A stretch of DNA of 44,779 bases from Verrucomicrobiota bacterium (GCA_027623095.1 JAQBVM010000013.1:1-44779); one strand, 5' to 3'; shown: positions 1 to 7,284, numbered from the stretch's first letter. A program made the numbers and translations. Notes: a model not told the origin generated them from the letters alone.

Positions 1-399
1 TTTTCTTGTGTCAACGCCCATGGACCGCTAAGGTTACGTCCGCTGTGAAAAAGCAAAATCCTATCAGTTTATCAGTTTTTGTTTGAGAACTGAATGACGA
101 CCGTTCACCAACAAGTGTCCCGGGTTTCAAGAGATGAATCCCGTCTGCTCATCCGAATTGAACTGTGAGTCTGGTTGAGAAATGGACCGCGCAGCGTCTA
201 AAAAGCAAGACGCTCAATCCGAGCCTTCAACAATCAACAATCTTCATTCGCCAATCGCCATTCCTCTCTCCCCATGAACCGGAAGGTAGGGCTCGCCGCT
301 CCGCGCGAACCGCGAAGGCGGAGGACTGCGGGTGCTACCTTGGGTTCAGGGTCACGATCCGGGTCCATTCGTTCGACATTTTCCCTCCCCATGAACCTC
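1..399. other. Gene-free leading stretch
   Basis: I see no credible gene here. The open frames crossing it are arginine- and proline-rich, lack family motifs and run through palindromic repeat DNA. It may hold decayed sequence plus the upstream region of the sigma factor gene that starts at 558. Confidence 0.5.
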
Positions 400-472
400 G
401 TAGGAGCCGACGTAAGAAGGCTCATTCTATGCCGGCCAAAGGAAGTCAGAGCCTCCTTACATCGGCTCCTAC
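400..472. repeat. Imperfect inverted repeat (23-bp arms)
   Basis: The left arm is 400-422 and the right arm 450-472. They match as reverse complements at 21 of 23 positions, with a 27-bp loop. The arms begin and end with GTAGGAGCCGA/TCGGCTCCTAC. It resembles the short palindromic intergenic elements (REP or MITE type) common in Verrucomicrobiota. It sits about 85 bp upstream of the sigma factor start, so it could also form a hairpin in that leader. Confidence 0.75.
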
Positions 473-557
473 GGTTCAGAGGTTCAAAGCGCGAATGCAT
501 TCGATCGAAAGAGAGTTCTGGCTCGTCACGTCGGCTCAGGGGGAATAGGATGCGTTC

Positions 558-1127
558 ATGCCCGGCGACGTGACCCAGTTGCTCAGTGCCATTGATTCCG
601 GCGATTCCAAAGCGGCGGAGGAACTGCTGCCGCTGGTTTACCAGGAACTCCGCCGCCTCGCGGCGCATAAGATGGCCAATGAGAAGCCCGGTCAGACGCT
701 TCAGGCCACCGCGCTGGTTCACGAGGCGTGGATTCGTGTCAGCGGCGGCAACGGCAGCCGGTTCGTCGGGCGCAAGCACTTCTTTAAGGCGGCAGCCATG
801 GCCATGCAGCATTTTCTGATTGATAATGCGCGGAGAAAACAGACCGCCCGGCAAGGCGGCGGCATGGTCGCCGAACCGTTGCACGAATCGCAGATCGCCG
901 TGGTCGCGCCATCGGAACAGTTGCTGGCGGTTCATGAGGCCATGTCTGAACTCGAGCGGGAAGCCCCGCTGGCTGCGGAAATCGTCCGCTTACGTTACTT
1001 TGTCGGGATGTCCGTCCCGGAAATTGCCGTGGCTCTGGAACTGGCCCCGCGTACCGTGGACCGTCACTGGGCCTACGCCCGCGCCTGGCTCAAACGGGCG
1101 ATTCGGGGACAATCCGAAGTGGATTGA
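558..1127 (+). CDS. ECF-family RNA polymerase sigma factor
   Basis: This is a 189-residue sigma-70 family protein of the ECF type found in Planctomycetes and Verrucomicrobia (the TIGR02999-like group). Region sigma-2 spans about residues 10-95, with an LVYQELRRLAAHKM helix and HEAWIR; sigma-4 spans about 130-182, with the helix-turn-helix at about 151-177 (MSVPEIAVALELAPRTVDRH). It would direct RNA polymerase to a set of promoters. No anti-sigma factor lies beside it. The next gene downstream is a Ser/Thr protein kinase, a common pairing for this group, in which the kinase is thought to act in the same signalling pathway. Its length is normal and the frame intact. The kinase partner is truncated, so the regulatory circuit may be dead or rewired. 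Confidence 0.92.
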   Translation: MPGDVTQLLSAIDSGDSKAAEELLPLVYQELRRLAAHKMANEKPGQTLQATALVHEAWIRVSGGNGSRFVGRKHFFKAAAMAMQHFLIDNARRKQTARQGGGMVAEPLHESQIAVVAPSEQLLAVHEAMSELEREAPLAAEIVRLRYFVGMSVPEIAVALELAPRTVDRHWAYARAWLKRAIRGQSEVD

Positions 1128-1218
1128 AAAAATCCTTCATTTAAGTGGCGTGGTTCACCCAAAAATCTCGCTTAAGTAGCTGACGGCAGATTGAACTGCC
1201 GATCGAAAGCAACGAACC

Positions 1219-1935
1219 ATGACGGAACAGGAAATCTTTTTCGAAGCCATTGAAATCCAATCGGCGGATGCCCGCGACGCCTACCTCCGCGGCGCCTGCG
1301 GCCATGATGTCGCACTTCGCCGCAAACTGGATCAATTGCTGGCCGAGCACTATTCGTCGGACAGCCTGCTCGCGGGCCCGGCAGTGGAAGGCATCACCAC
1401 TCTGGAGGAAAAACCTCTGTCCGAGGGTCCAGGGACAGTGATCGGCCGCTACAAGTTGCTTCAGCAGATTGGCGAGGGTGGCATGGGCGTCGTCTATATG
1501 GCCGACCAGACCGAACCCGTGACACGCAAGGTCGCGCTCAAGATCATCAAGCTGGGGATGGACACCAAACAGGTCGTCGCCCGTTTCGAGGTGGAACGTC
1601 AGGCACTGGCGATGATGGATCATCCCAATATCGCCAAGGTGTTGGACGCTGGTGCCACTGACACCGGTCGCCCCTATTTCGTCATGGAACTGGTCCGGGG
1701 CGTTCCCATCACCGAATACTGCGACAAGAACAAGCTCTCCACTGAGGAGAGGCTGCGCCTATTCATGCCCGTCTGCAACGCGATCCAGCATGCGCATCAG
1801 AAGGGGATCATCCATCGCGACATCAAACCGAGCAACGTGATGGTCACGTTGCTCGATGGAAACCCCGTTCCGAAAGTCATCGATTTCGGAATTGCGAAAG
1901 CGACCAATCAGGGCTCCTGCGGAGGACGGGCGTAG
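1219..1935 (+). pseudogene. Ser/Thr protein kinase, truncated after the DFG motif
   Basis: The N-terminal part is a normal Hanks-type kinase. A leader of about 75 residues is followed by the glycine loop IGEGGMGVV (84-92), the ATP-binding Lys108 in VALK, the catalytic loop HRDIKPSN (199-206) and DFG (222-224). After GIAKATNQ the frame runs into unrelated sequence and stops at residue 238. The activation segment, APE motif, whole C-lobe helices and the usual membrane or repeat-rich C-terminus are missing, so activity is unlikely. The break lies at a GC-rich palindrome (1912-1942) and 24 bp from ADOP permease fragment A on the other strand. It follows the ECF sigma gene by 91 bp, which fits a sigma-kinase pair. 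I infer loss by rearrangement, not a natural short kinase. Confidence 0.85.
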
Positions 1936-1942
1936 CGGAGCC
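1912..1942. repeat. GC-rich palindrome at the kinase breakpoint
   Basis: A GGCTCC arm (1912-1917) and a GGAGCC arm (1937-1942) enclose GC-rich sequence. It falls exactly where kinase homology ends. Such short palindromes are common between genes in this phylum and may mark the recombination point. The boundary with fragment A (1959) is 17 bp away. Confidence 0.45.
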
Positions 1943-1958
1943 ACAGCGGAGGGTGGAC

Positions 1959-2012
1959 TGTGAAACCGGGGTTCTTCAAAATTTGGCGGACGGCGAATTT
2001 GAGGTCGTTCAT
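1959..2012 (-). pseudogene. ADOP/MacB-type permease 5' end, fragment A (18 codons)
   Basis: Reading from an ATG at 2012 down to 1959 gives 18 codons of the conserved N-terminus of ADOP (acidobacterial duplicated orphan permease, MacB-like) proteins: MNDLKFAVRQILKNPGFT. Homology then stops and the frame enters the palindrome at the kinase break. It is the most diverged of four copies in the region, differing from copy B at 6 of 52 bases. It lies 34 bp beyond the end of the broken NHL/FGE gene. It is a remnant with no function of its own that I can see. Confidence 0.8.
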
Positions 2013-2046
2013 AGAGCAAGGGGTTTGGATCAGTCAGTCACATCGG

Positions 2047-3501
2047 TTAATTGTCATCACCGGGACTCAAGTCGCTTGCCTCGCCCGTTTCGACAACGAC
2101 TACGCGAAAGCCGATGTGGTCGGCGCGGCGCGGCGGTTCATACCGCAACCTTAACGCGGAACGGCAGAACGCCGCGTCGTCCATCCACGCGCCCCCGCGT
2201 CGGACTCGCGAGTAGGTGCCATCGTGGTTGGGGATTCCTTGAGTCTCCCGCAGATCAGGATCGATACCGCCGGGCAGCCGCGCATGATACCAGTCGCGGC
2301 ACCATTCAAACTCGTTGCCGTGCATGTCGTGCAAGCCCCACGCGTTGGCCGGGTAACTTCCGACCCGGACGGCTGCCGTGCCCGGAGTTCCGTCGGGGGT
2401 TCCATCGTAGGGCTTCCCGATGTTTGCCTGAGCACTGGTCAACGATTCACCGAATGAGAACGCGGTCAACGTTCCGGCGCGACAAGCGTATTCCCATTGC
2501 GCCTCCGTGGGGAGACGAAACTCCCAACCAGCCGGCAGCTCACCAAGGGCTCGCGCGCGTTCGGTCAATCGGCGGCAATACTCCTCCACTTCGATGAAGT
2601 TGACTCAATAAACCGGAAAGTCGTCGCCTTCACCTGCAATGAGTTTGCCCGGAACCGCACCCATCTCCCGCTTCCACTGGCCCTGTGTCACCTCATATTT
2701 ACCGGCCCAAAAGCCCTTGGATAATGTCACCTCAACCTCGGCTTCGTCGGCGCGTCTCCCGGCTTCACCGGCCGGACTGCCCATCTGAAAGCGGCCCGGC
2801 GGGCACCAGCAAAGCTTCAACCCTCCGACTTCGACCTCAGCACCGGCGTGACCTCGCCCCGCCTCGTAATCTTGAGCACCGCACCGCAGCCGTTGGCCGC
2901 CACGTACACGGTGCCGTCGGATGCCACGTCCAGTCCGCGCAGAAATGGACCGAGACGAGGGCTGGCGCCGGGTGGGGGCAGGCAACCGGACACAACGATG
3001 TTGCTGGCAACCGTCAAAACCTCGCCTTGGAGTGTGATGCGTCGAACCGCTGCGTTCTCCGGCCGGTGTCAGTCGAAAGACTCGCAAGACGTCATCTTCC
3101 CCCAGGCCTGGATAGTACACACTCCCGTCCCGGCCCGTCGTCAGTGGAAAATCGCTGGAGAGCAGCAGCGTCGGGTCAGCGCCAACTCGATGGATGTCAG
3201 TCGATGGCTCGTGAAATCCGGGCCATCGCGTCCGAGCCAGTCGGCCGTCGCGGTCGATCGCCATCCAATGATAAGCGGGACCTTCGTGGGAACTCACCCG
3301 GCCTTCCTCGTCGATTTTCCAGATGCCCTGGCCGGTATCGACGAAATAAACCTGTCCCTTGCGATCCACGACAATGCCCGAACCGGGATGCGCGAGAACG
3401 GTCGTATTCGCCCCGATGCCGAGCGCGAGCGTGAGCACGGCCACGGCGGTGAAGCCGGGATTCTTCAGCAGTTGGCGGAGGGCGAATTTGAGGTCGTTCA
3501 T
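2047..3501 (-). pseudogene. ADOP N-terminus fused to NHL-like and formylglycine-enzyme-like (SUMF1) gene, broken
   Basis: The frame opens with 33 codons of the ADOP permease N-terminus, then joins an NHL/beta-propeller-like stretch ([16 protein letters not shown]), then a SUMF1/FGE-sulfatase domain ([58 protein letters not shown]). Three lesions are visible. One is a frameshift near 3058, after which the propeller continues in another frame (3017-2817). A second shift near 2830 restores the first frame. An in-frame TGA at 2607-2605 sits where FGE proteins have Trp (DFPVY-stop-VNF instead of PVYWVN), so one base change TGG to TGA explains it. FGE-like domains in this phylum often occur in secreted or kinase-linked proteins. 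With three lesions this is a pseudogene; sequencing errors could explain some of them. Confidence 0.8.
3403..3501 (-). repeat. ADOP/MacB-type permease 5' end, fragment B (33 codons)
   Basis: This is the start of the fused pseudogene above, listed separately as the second copy of the repeated permease 5' end. It encodes [18 protein letters not shown] followed by [15 protein letters not shown], then switches in frame to propeller sequence. Over the shared 80 bp (3422-3501) it matches fragment C at 78 positions and fragment D at 76. Confidence 0.85.
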
Positions 3502-3635
3502 TGGGTGAATGGATCGTTGGATTATTGGATAAGTGGATCAACTTGAGAGTCGGATTTACAAGTCCTCATAAGCAAATTAGGCGAAGAGGGATTTTTCGTT
3601 GCCGCGAACTCCATCGAACAGTAGCTTCCTTGCCG

Positions 3636-4058
3636 ATGAACCAAGTCGAACAGAGGGTCGAAGCTGAGAAAGCTCGATGGCGCACCGCGGAACGATTTGC
3701 CGAAGTGCTTGACGAAGAAATCAAAGCCCCGCATCGACCGTTATTGGTCCGCGTGATCACATGGTTCAACCTCTGCCGGCTTAGCCAGGAGTTAGAAAAG
3801 GAGCTGGTGCTGGCCGAGCAACCGGCGCCGGCCGATCTCCAACTGCACAGGGCGTTGCTCTCCTTGGCCATTGGCAGTGGAGAATTCCTTGTCTTGAGTT
3901 GTGCCGAGGCCGGCGAATTGAAGCCCCTGCATTTGACTTCCGATTCTCTGGCAGCCAAGATTGAGTCTCTGCGAATCACGTTTGAACAGTGGCACACGGA
4001 GTTGAAACCGGAGCGGCAGCGGGCCGCGCTCCAGGAGGTTTTCGGTGTCACGTCATGA
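3636..4058 (+). CDS. Hypothetical protein, first gene of a two-gene module
   Basis: I do not recognise this 140-residue protein. It is predicted largely helical and rich in Glu, Arg, Leu and Ala, with no membrane segment or signal peptide. I chose ATG 3636 because the longer open frame upstream reads through sequence next to permease fragment B. The gene overlaps the next one by 14 bp, implying translational coupling. Size, overlap and position (between permease fragments B and C, where the next interval holds a clear TA pair) suggest a TA-like or other small two-component module. That function is inference from context only. Confidence 0.55.
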   Translation: MNQVEQRVEAEKARWRTAERFAEVLDEEIKAPHRPLLVRVITWFNLCRLSQELEKELVLAEQPAPADLQLHRALLSLAIGSGEFLVLSCAEAGELKPLHLTSDSLAAKIESLRITFEQWHTELKPERQRAALQEVFGVTS

Positions 4059-4272
4059 GTTGCTGGATGCCGTTCTACGCGCGCAGTTCGAGCTCGAACA
4101 CGCCGAACCAGGAGACTTGTTCGCCTGTCGGGATCGCTTGCACGCGTTGCTCGACCAAGCCATCGCCGGAACCCATTTAACCCGGCGGGATCTCCTCTCC
4201 GTCCTGCGCGACCGCTACAGAGCTTTCCAGCGAGCGCAATATTTGGCCGAAGCCCGGCGGAGGTCCGTCTAG
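4045..4272 (+). CDS. Hypothetical small protein, second gene of the module
   Basis: This encodes 75 residues from a GTG start at 4045, inside the end of the previous gene. The protein is helical and charged (DLLSVLRDRYRAFQRAQ near the C-terminus), with no motif I know. The GTG start gives a 14-bp overlap; the nearby ATG at 4055 is in a different frame. It stops 55 bp before the breakpoint of permease fragment C, which is transcribed towards it. With the upstream gene it forms a compact unit of about 640 bp that could travel as a cassette. It could be the antidote or the effector half of a TA-like pair; I cannot tell which. Confidence 0.5.
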   Translation: MSRHELLDAVLRAQFELEHAEPGDLFACRDRLHALLDQAIAGTHLTRRDLLSVLRDRYRAFQRAQYLAEARRRSV

Positions 4273-4327
4273 TCTTGCACCCGCCGCCACTCAAACACGT
4301 CTTGAACAAACAAGCGGCGGCTCTTTT

Positions 4328-4420
4328 TGCGCCAGTGCCCAGCGCGAGCGTGAGCACGGCCACGGCGGTGAAGCCGGGATTCTTCAGCAACTGGCGGAGG
4401 GCGAATTTGAGGTCGTTCAT
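4328..4420 (-). pseudogene. ADOP/MacB-type permease 5' end, fragment C (31 codons)
   Basis: From ATG 4420 the ADOP N-terminus reads through LTLALGTGA, after which homology ends and the frame enters unrelated sequence (KRAAACLF). Over 80 bp it differs from fragment B at only two bases, both silent, so the copies are recent or have been kept alike by gene conversion. The preceding plus-strand module stops at 4272. Confidence 0.85.
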
Positions 4421-4529
4421 GGTTCGTGAAATGGTTACAAGGGTTGAATCGTTAAATCGGGAGGAAATGGCGGCGTGAACTGGATCGCAGACCTTGACCG
4501 CACGGGTGCCCCATCCTACGCTGCCGGTC

Positions 4530-4730
4530 ATGAAGTCGCTTGAACTGGAATTGCCGGATCGCGTCGCCGCAGAGCTGGACCAGTTGGTGAAGGCTGGACT
4601 GTACCACAACACCCAGGAGGCCGTGCGTGACGCCCTGAACGAGTTTCTGCGCCGCCATGCCGGCGCCCTCGCAGAGAAGCATCAGCGCGAGGACATTGCC
4701 TGGGCGCTGCGTGAGGCTCAGAGAGAATGA
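4530..4730 (+). CDS. Ribbon-helix-helix antitoxin
   Basis: This 66-residue protein begins MKSLELELPDRVAAELDQLV, a short beta strand followed by two helices, as in CopG/ParD-type ribbon-helix-helix DNA-binding proteins; QEAVRDALNEFLRRH forms the second helix. The tail ([17 protein letters not shown]) would wrap the toxin. ATG 4530 was preferred over the upstream TTG because it starts directly at the DNA-binding strand. Its end overlaps the PIN gene by four bases (ATGA). It would neutralise the PIN RNase and repress the shared promoter. Confidence 0.85.
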   Translation: MKSLELELPDRVAAELDQLVKAGLYHNTQEAVRDALNEFLRRHAGALAEKHQREDIAWALREAQRE

Positions 4731-5236
4731 GACCGGAGACGGTCGTTTCCGACACGGGACCGGTTCTTCATTTGTGCGAGGCCAATGGGCTCGATCTCCT
4801 TTTATTGCCTGCCTCGGTCCGGGTTCCATCGATTGTTGACCGAGAGCTAAGCCGGCTTGTCGGAGACTGGCCCTCCAATCGCCCCAAACAATTGCAGGTG
4901 GTCGAATTGGAGGCGGGATCGGCCGAGCAAGCGGCGCAGTGGACAGCCGCCGGCCTCTTGCACAGAGCCGAATCTGAGGCGCTGGCGCTGGCCGTTCAAT
5001 TGAAAGCCCACTGGTACTTGACCGACGACACGGCGGCACGAGAATTGGCGAAGTTTCTTGGTGTGGAAACGCACGGTTCGCTTGGTGTAGTTCTCTGGGC
5101 TGCAGCTCATGGGCGCCTGGACCGGCAGGAGAGCGTGGCCCGGCTGGAAGCTCTCTTTGTCTCGTCTCTCTGGGTCTCTCCTTCAGTGCGAGAGGAAGCG
5201 CGAGCGGCGTTGAAGAAAATTCATTCTCCTTCATAG
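4727..5236 (+). CDS. PIN-domain toxin (DUF3368-like)
   Basis: This is a 169-residue PIN-fold ribonuclease. Acidic metal ligands are visible: Asp9 in VVSDTGP, Glu40 in VDREL, Glu84 in AESEALALA and Asp100/101 in LTDD. The SDTGP opening and LTDD-x-AARELA segment are typical of DUF3368 PIN proteins, which usually pair with a small antitoxin. It is translationally coupled to the ribbon-helix-helix gene. The coding frame ends 14 bp from the breakpoint of permease fragment D, transcribed in the opposite direction. All catalytic residues look present, so the pair is probably functional. Confidence 0.85.
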   Translation: MRPETVVSDTGPVLHLCEANGLDLLLLPASVRVPSIVDRELSRLVGDWPSNRPKQLQVVELEAGSAEQAAQWTAAGLLHRAESEALALAVQLKAHWYLTDDTAARELAKFLGVETHGSLGVVLWAAAHGRLDRQESVARLEALFVSSLWVSPSVREEARAALKKIHSPS

Positions 5237-5250
5237 GGCACAATAGTCGG

Positions 5251-5349
5251 GGTATTCGTGCTGATGCCCAGCGCGAGCGTGAGCACGGCCACGGCGGTGA
5301 AACCGGGATTCTTCAACAGTTGGCGGATGGCGAATTTGAGGTCGGTCAT
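5251..5349 (-). pseudogene. ADOP/MacB-type permease 5' end, fragment D (33 codons)
   Basis: From the second of two consecutive ATGs (5349) the sequence encodes [18 protein letters not shown] then [15 protein letters not shown]. It then runs into the end of the PIN gene on the other strand and stops at 5221. Over the shared 80 bp it differs from fragment B at four positions. No other part of a permease gene follows. Confidence 0.85.
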
Positions 5350-5623
5350 CATCAATCGTTCCGCACATGTATCCGGCGTGCCAGGATGGGAATCTTGCGA
5401 TAAGCCGTGAAAAACACGCGAACCGACCGCACACCTCAACTTTGAAATCCCGGCATTTGCCCGATCTTGGGAATCCTCCGTCCCACGAGTGGGACGGGGA
5501 GAGGAGGCGTTTCCCCTCCGTATGAACCTCCCCACTCGTTCCTCGCGGAGAGAGGAAGAAAGAGGTCGCACCGGTGTGATCCATGACAGACTTCGTCCGG
5601 GTCTTGGGTCTTCGCTACCAGCC
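5350..5623. other. Gene-free stretch with a small palindrome
   Basis: I see no gene between permease fragment D and the ATPase fragment. A perfect short palindrome (CGTCCCACGAGTGGGACG, 5479-5496) and purine-rich direct sequence are present. Nothing else can be supported. Confidence 0.4.
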
Positions 5624-5968
5624 TCACGTATTCCATTCTCTCACTCCCGCGTGATCCCACACATCGCCGGGATGGATGACTTCAACGCTGCTGTCCAGAT
5701 AGGACGCCTTGAACGGCTTGGCTCCGCGGGCGGGACCGCCGCTCCGCTTAAATTCGAATCCCGCGAACCCTCCGCCGCTTTCCTCGACGAAATCGAGTTC
5801 TTTTTGATCATAAGTGCGCCAACACCACGGGTTCACCATCCGCCCCGTGTAGTGGTTGTGTTTTAGGCGTTCAACGACGCAGACGTTTTCCCACAGCGCG
5901 CCCACGTCGGCGCGGAGGTGCAGGTCGTTGAAATTCTTGATGAGCGCGTTGCAGACGTTGGACGTTGA
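5624..5968 (-). pseudogene. C-terminal fragment of a DUF4143-type AAA ATPase
   Basis: The frame from about 5968 to 5624 matches the DUF4143 C-terminal domain of the large family of small AAA ATPases: NALIKNFNDLHLRADVGALW, ENVCVVERLKHNHY, WRTYDQKELDFVEE and FEFKRSG. The N-terminal ATPase domain is absent. The upstream end stops about 35 bp short of the inverted repeat at 6002. These ATPases usually have about 380-400 residues, so roughly three quarters is lost. A fragment of the opposite end of the same family occurs at 30918. Confidence 0.8.
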
Positions 5969-6001
5969 AAATTGTGCGTTCTCTTCGGTTACCCCGAAAA
6001 T

Positions 6002-6071
6002 GGGAGGGTGAGGCTCCCGCCGAACCCTGAAATTCTGCCAAGATGGGGTTCGACAGGAGTCTCACCCTCCC
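6002..6071. repeat. Inverted repeat with 26-bp arms
   Basis: The left arm 6002-6027 (GGGAGGGTGAGGCTCCCGCC then GAACCC) and right arm 6046-6071 pair at about 23 of 26 positions around an 18-bp loop. The left arm plus two more bases recurs without change at 18757-18784. It is likely a mobile or amplified palindromic element. It lies just upstream of the truncated ATPase fragment. Confidence 0.8.
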
Positions 6072-6186
6072 GCACAAAACGAGGAACGCGCTCGAATCGG
6101 TGTTTTCATCCGAAGCGGTGTGCTTTTTTTGGGGTGGATTCATGGAGAGCCACCTCCTCAAAGGATTTGATGCACATTGGGACCAT

Positions 6187-6230
6187 GAACACCGAACATC
6201 GAACGACGAATCGTTGGATGTTCAGCGTTC
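6187..6230. repeat. Palindromic GAACA-type intergenic repeat
   Basis: Arms GAACACCGAACATC (6187-6200) and GATGTTCAGCGTTC (6217-6230) pair at 12 of 14 positions, with further pairing inside. Open frames through it read like the MNTEHRT-type artefact proteins seen across this phylum. I treat it as a non-coding hairpin repeat. Confidence 0.65.
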
Positions 6231-6283
6231 GAAGTTCGAATCCGGTTCATGGAGATATTCATCATTCCGCACCTCGCGAAAGA

Positions 6284-6484
6284 CTAAAGTCTATGAAGAT
6301 TGCTCGCGGATGGCTTGGGTGATGCCGTCGATGAGGTCGTGAAGTTCCTTCGGCAAGCCCGACGGGGGTGAAGGGGAGCGGGTCGGCAGGTGACGAGCAC
6401 GCAGCCGCGCCCCGGCCCGGTGGCGAGGTCCTGGAAAAGATCGTCCAGCTCGCGCCGCACGGCGTCGGTGTAGGGCGTGGCAGT
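6284..6484 (-). pseudogene. STAND NTPase fragment, distal piece
   Basis: The frame resumes the STAND-type sequence expected after the Walker B region: TPYTDAVRRELDDLFQDLAT followed by GPGRGCVLVTCRP, the strand that ends in a conserved Arg. After CRP the frame degenerates, and another frame ends with a short unrelated tail (LPKELHDLIDGITQAI). The proximal piece of the same gene lies at 6886-7284; about 400 bp of foreign sequence separates them. Confidence 0.6.
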
Positions 6485-6664
6485 TTGGGGACTAGCATGT
6501 AGTCCCGGCTTCAGCTTAAGGCCATTCGGTAATTCATTTCCAACGACAACTCCAAAAAACCAGCCCAAGGTTGGACCGCAGTTCCCACAATCCCAAATAT
6601 AACGTTCGTCCCATATGGCCTGGTGTTTGCGCAAAAGCGTCCGCAATTCGTCTTGAAACGTCAT
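6485..6664 (-). other. Small ORF inside the split NTPase gene
   Basis: From ATG 6664 about 60 codons read MTFQDELRTLLRKHQAIWDE and a Trp/Cys-rich middle (WDCGNCGPTLGWFFG) before joining STAND sequence in frame. I do not recognise it. It lies between the triple hairpin repeat and the distal STAND piece, so it probably came in with the insertion. It may be a real short protein truncated at its 3' end, or chance reading. Confidence 0.35.
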
Positions 6665-6767
6665 CTTCCGATGATGCTCCCCTTGTCTAGCGATGTATTC
6701 TTTGACCTGTTTGAGATTCGACTGACTGACAGAGAAATCGGCATAGACTCCTTTACATTTCAGGGCA

Positions 6768-6865
6768 CAACCCCCTTGGGGTTGCCGCGTTCGCCATCAA
6801 TTTACCCAGGGTTGCTCGTCCCTCGCAACCCTGGGCTTTAAGGCGGAATCCCTTTGGGATTCTGC
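6768..6865. repeat. Triple hairpin repeat
   Basis: Three stem-loops follow one another: CAACCCCCTTGGGGTTG (6768-6784); CCCAGGGTTGC with GCAACCCTGGG (6805-6835); and GCGGAATCCCTTTGGGATTCTGC (6843-6865, one G-T pair). It forms one end of the sequence that splits the STAND NTPase gene. It looks like a composite palindromic element. Confidence 0.75.
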
Positions 6866-6885
6866 GGAACAATTACCGAATGGCA

Positions 6886-7284
6886 TTAGCCTTCAGGCGG
6901 AACTCCATACGTTCCGAACTGCGGCAGGACGCTTTCGTAATTATCCCACACCATGAGCACGGCGCGGTCGCGGAAGAATTCGATGGCGCGCTTCCGCTGT
7001 TCCGTGCCGGGGCGCTGGTGGAACTTCGGCCCTTCGCAGTATTCGCCGAGAACCGCGATCACGCGCTCGGTATAAATCGTCCGCTCGAAGCTGACGAAGC
7101 ACGCGCTGCTCGGGCGCGTCGAGCAGTCGCTTAAGCAGCGCGGCATTTTCGGGCGCAGCGAAGATGGCGTCATGCAGCCGCCGGCTCCATTGTTTGAGCC
7201 GCGCCTCGACGCCTTGGACCCGAACGACCGCGCCAGAAGATTTATCCTGGAAAAAGCCGTTGAGCCCGCAGAATACGGGAACAC
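6886..7284 (-). pseudogene. STAND NTPase fragment, proximal piece
   Basis: The end of this frame carries a clear STAND Walker B region, RDRAVLMVWDNYESVLPQF, preceded by FVSFERTIYTERVIAVLGEY. It is then cut off by the hairpin repeat. Earlier parts are shifted between frames: GLNGFFQDKSSGAVVRVQGV and RRLHDAIFAAPENAALLKRL read in a second frame around 7240-7120. STAND ATPases of this kind (NACHT/NB-ARC-like, often with TIR, CHAT or TPR domains) act as signalling or defence switches and are usually 800 residues or more. Both ends are missing. The match is convincing only around Walker B. Confidence 0.6.

Noticed and set aside
234-935. Minus-strand frame opposite the sigma factor
   Set aside because: It crosses the inverted repeat and the sigma gene antisense; it has no recognisable domain.
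2605-2607. In-frame TGA as a programmed readthrough or selenocysteine codon
   Set aside because: The position holds Trp in FGE proteins and the same gene has two frameshifts, so simple decay is more likely.
1959-5349. CRISPR array or integron cassette array
   Set aside because: Repeats are coding permease starts of about 80 bp spaced 0.9-1.5 kb apart; no spacers, attC-like sites, cas or integrase genes are present.
5489-5866. 125-codon plus-strand frame
   Set aside because: It overlaps the DUF4143 ATPase fragment antisense and has no family features.
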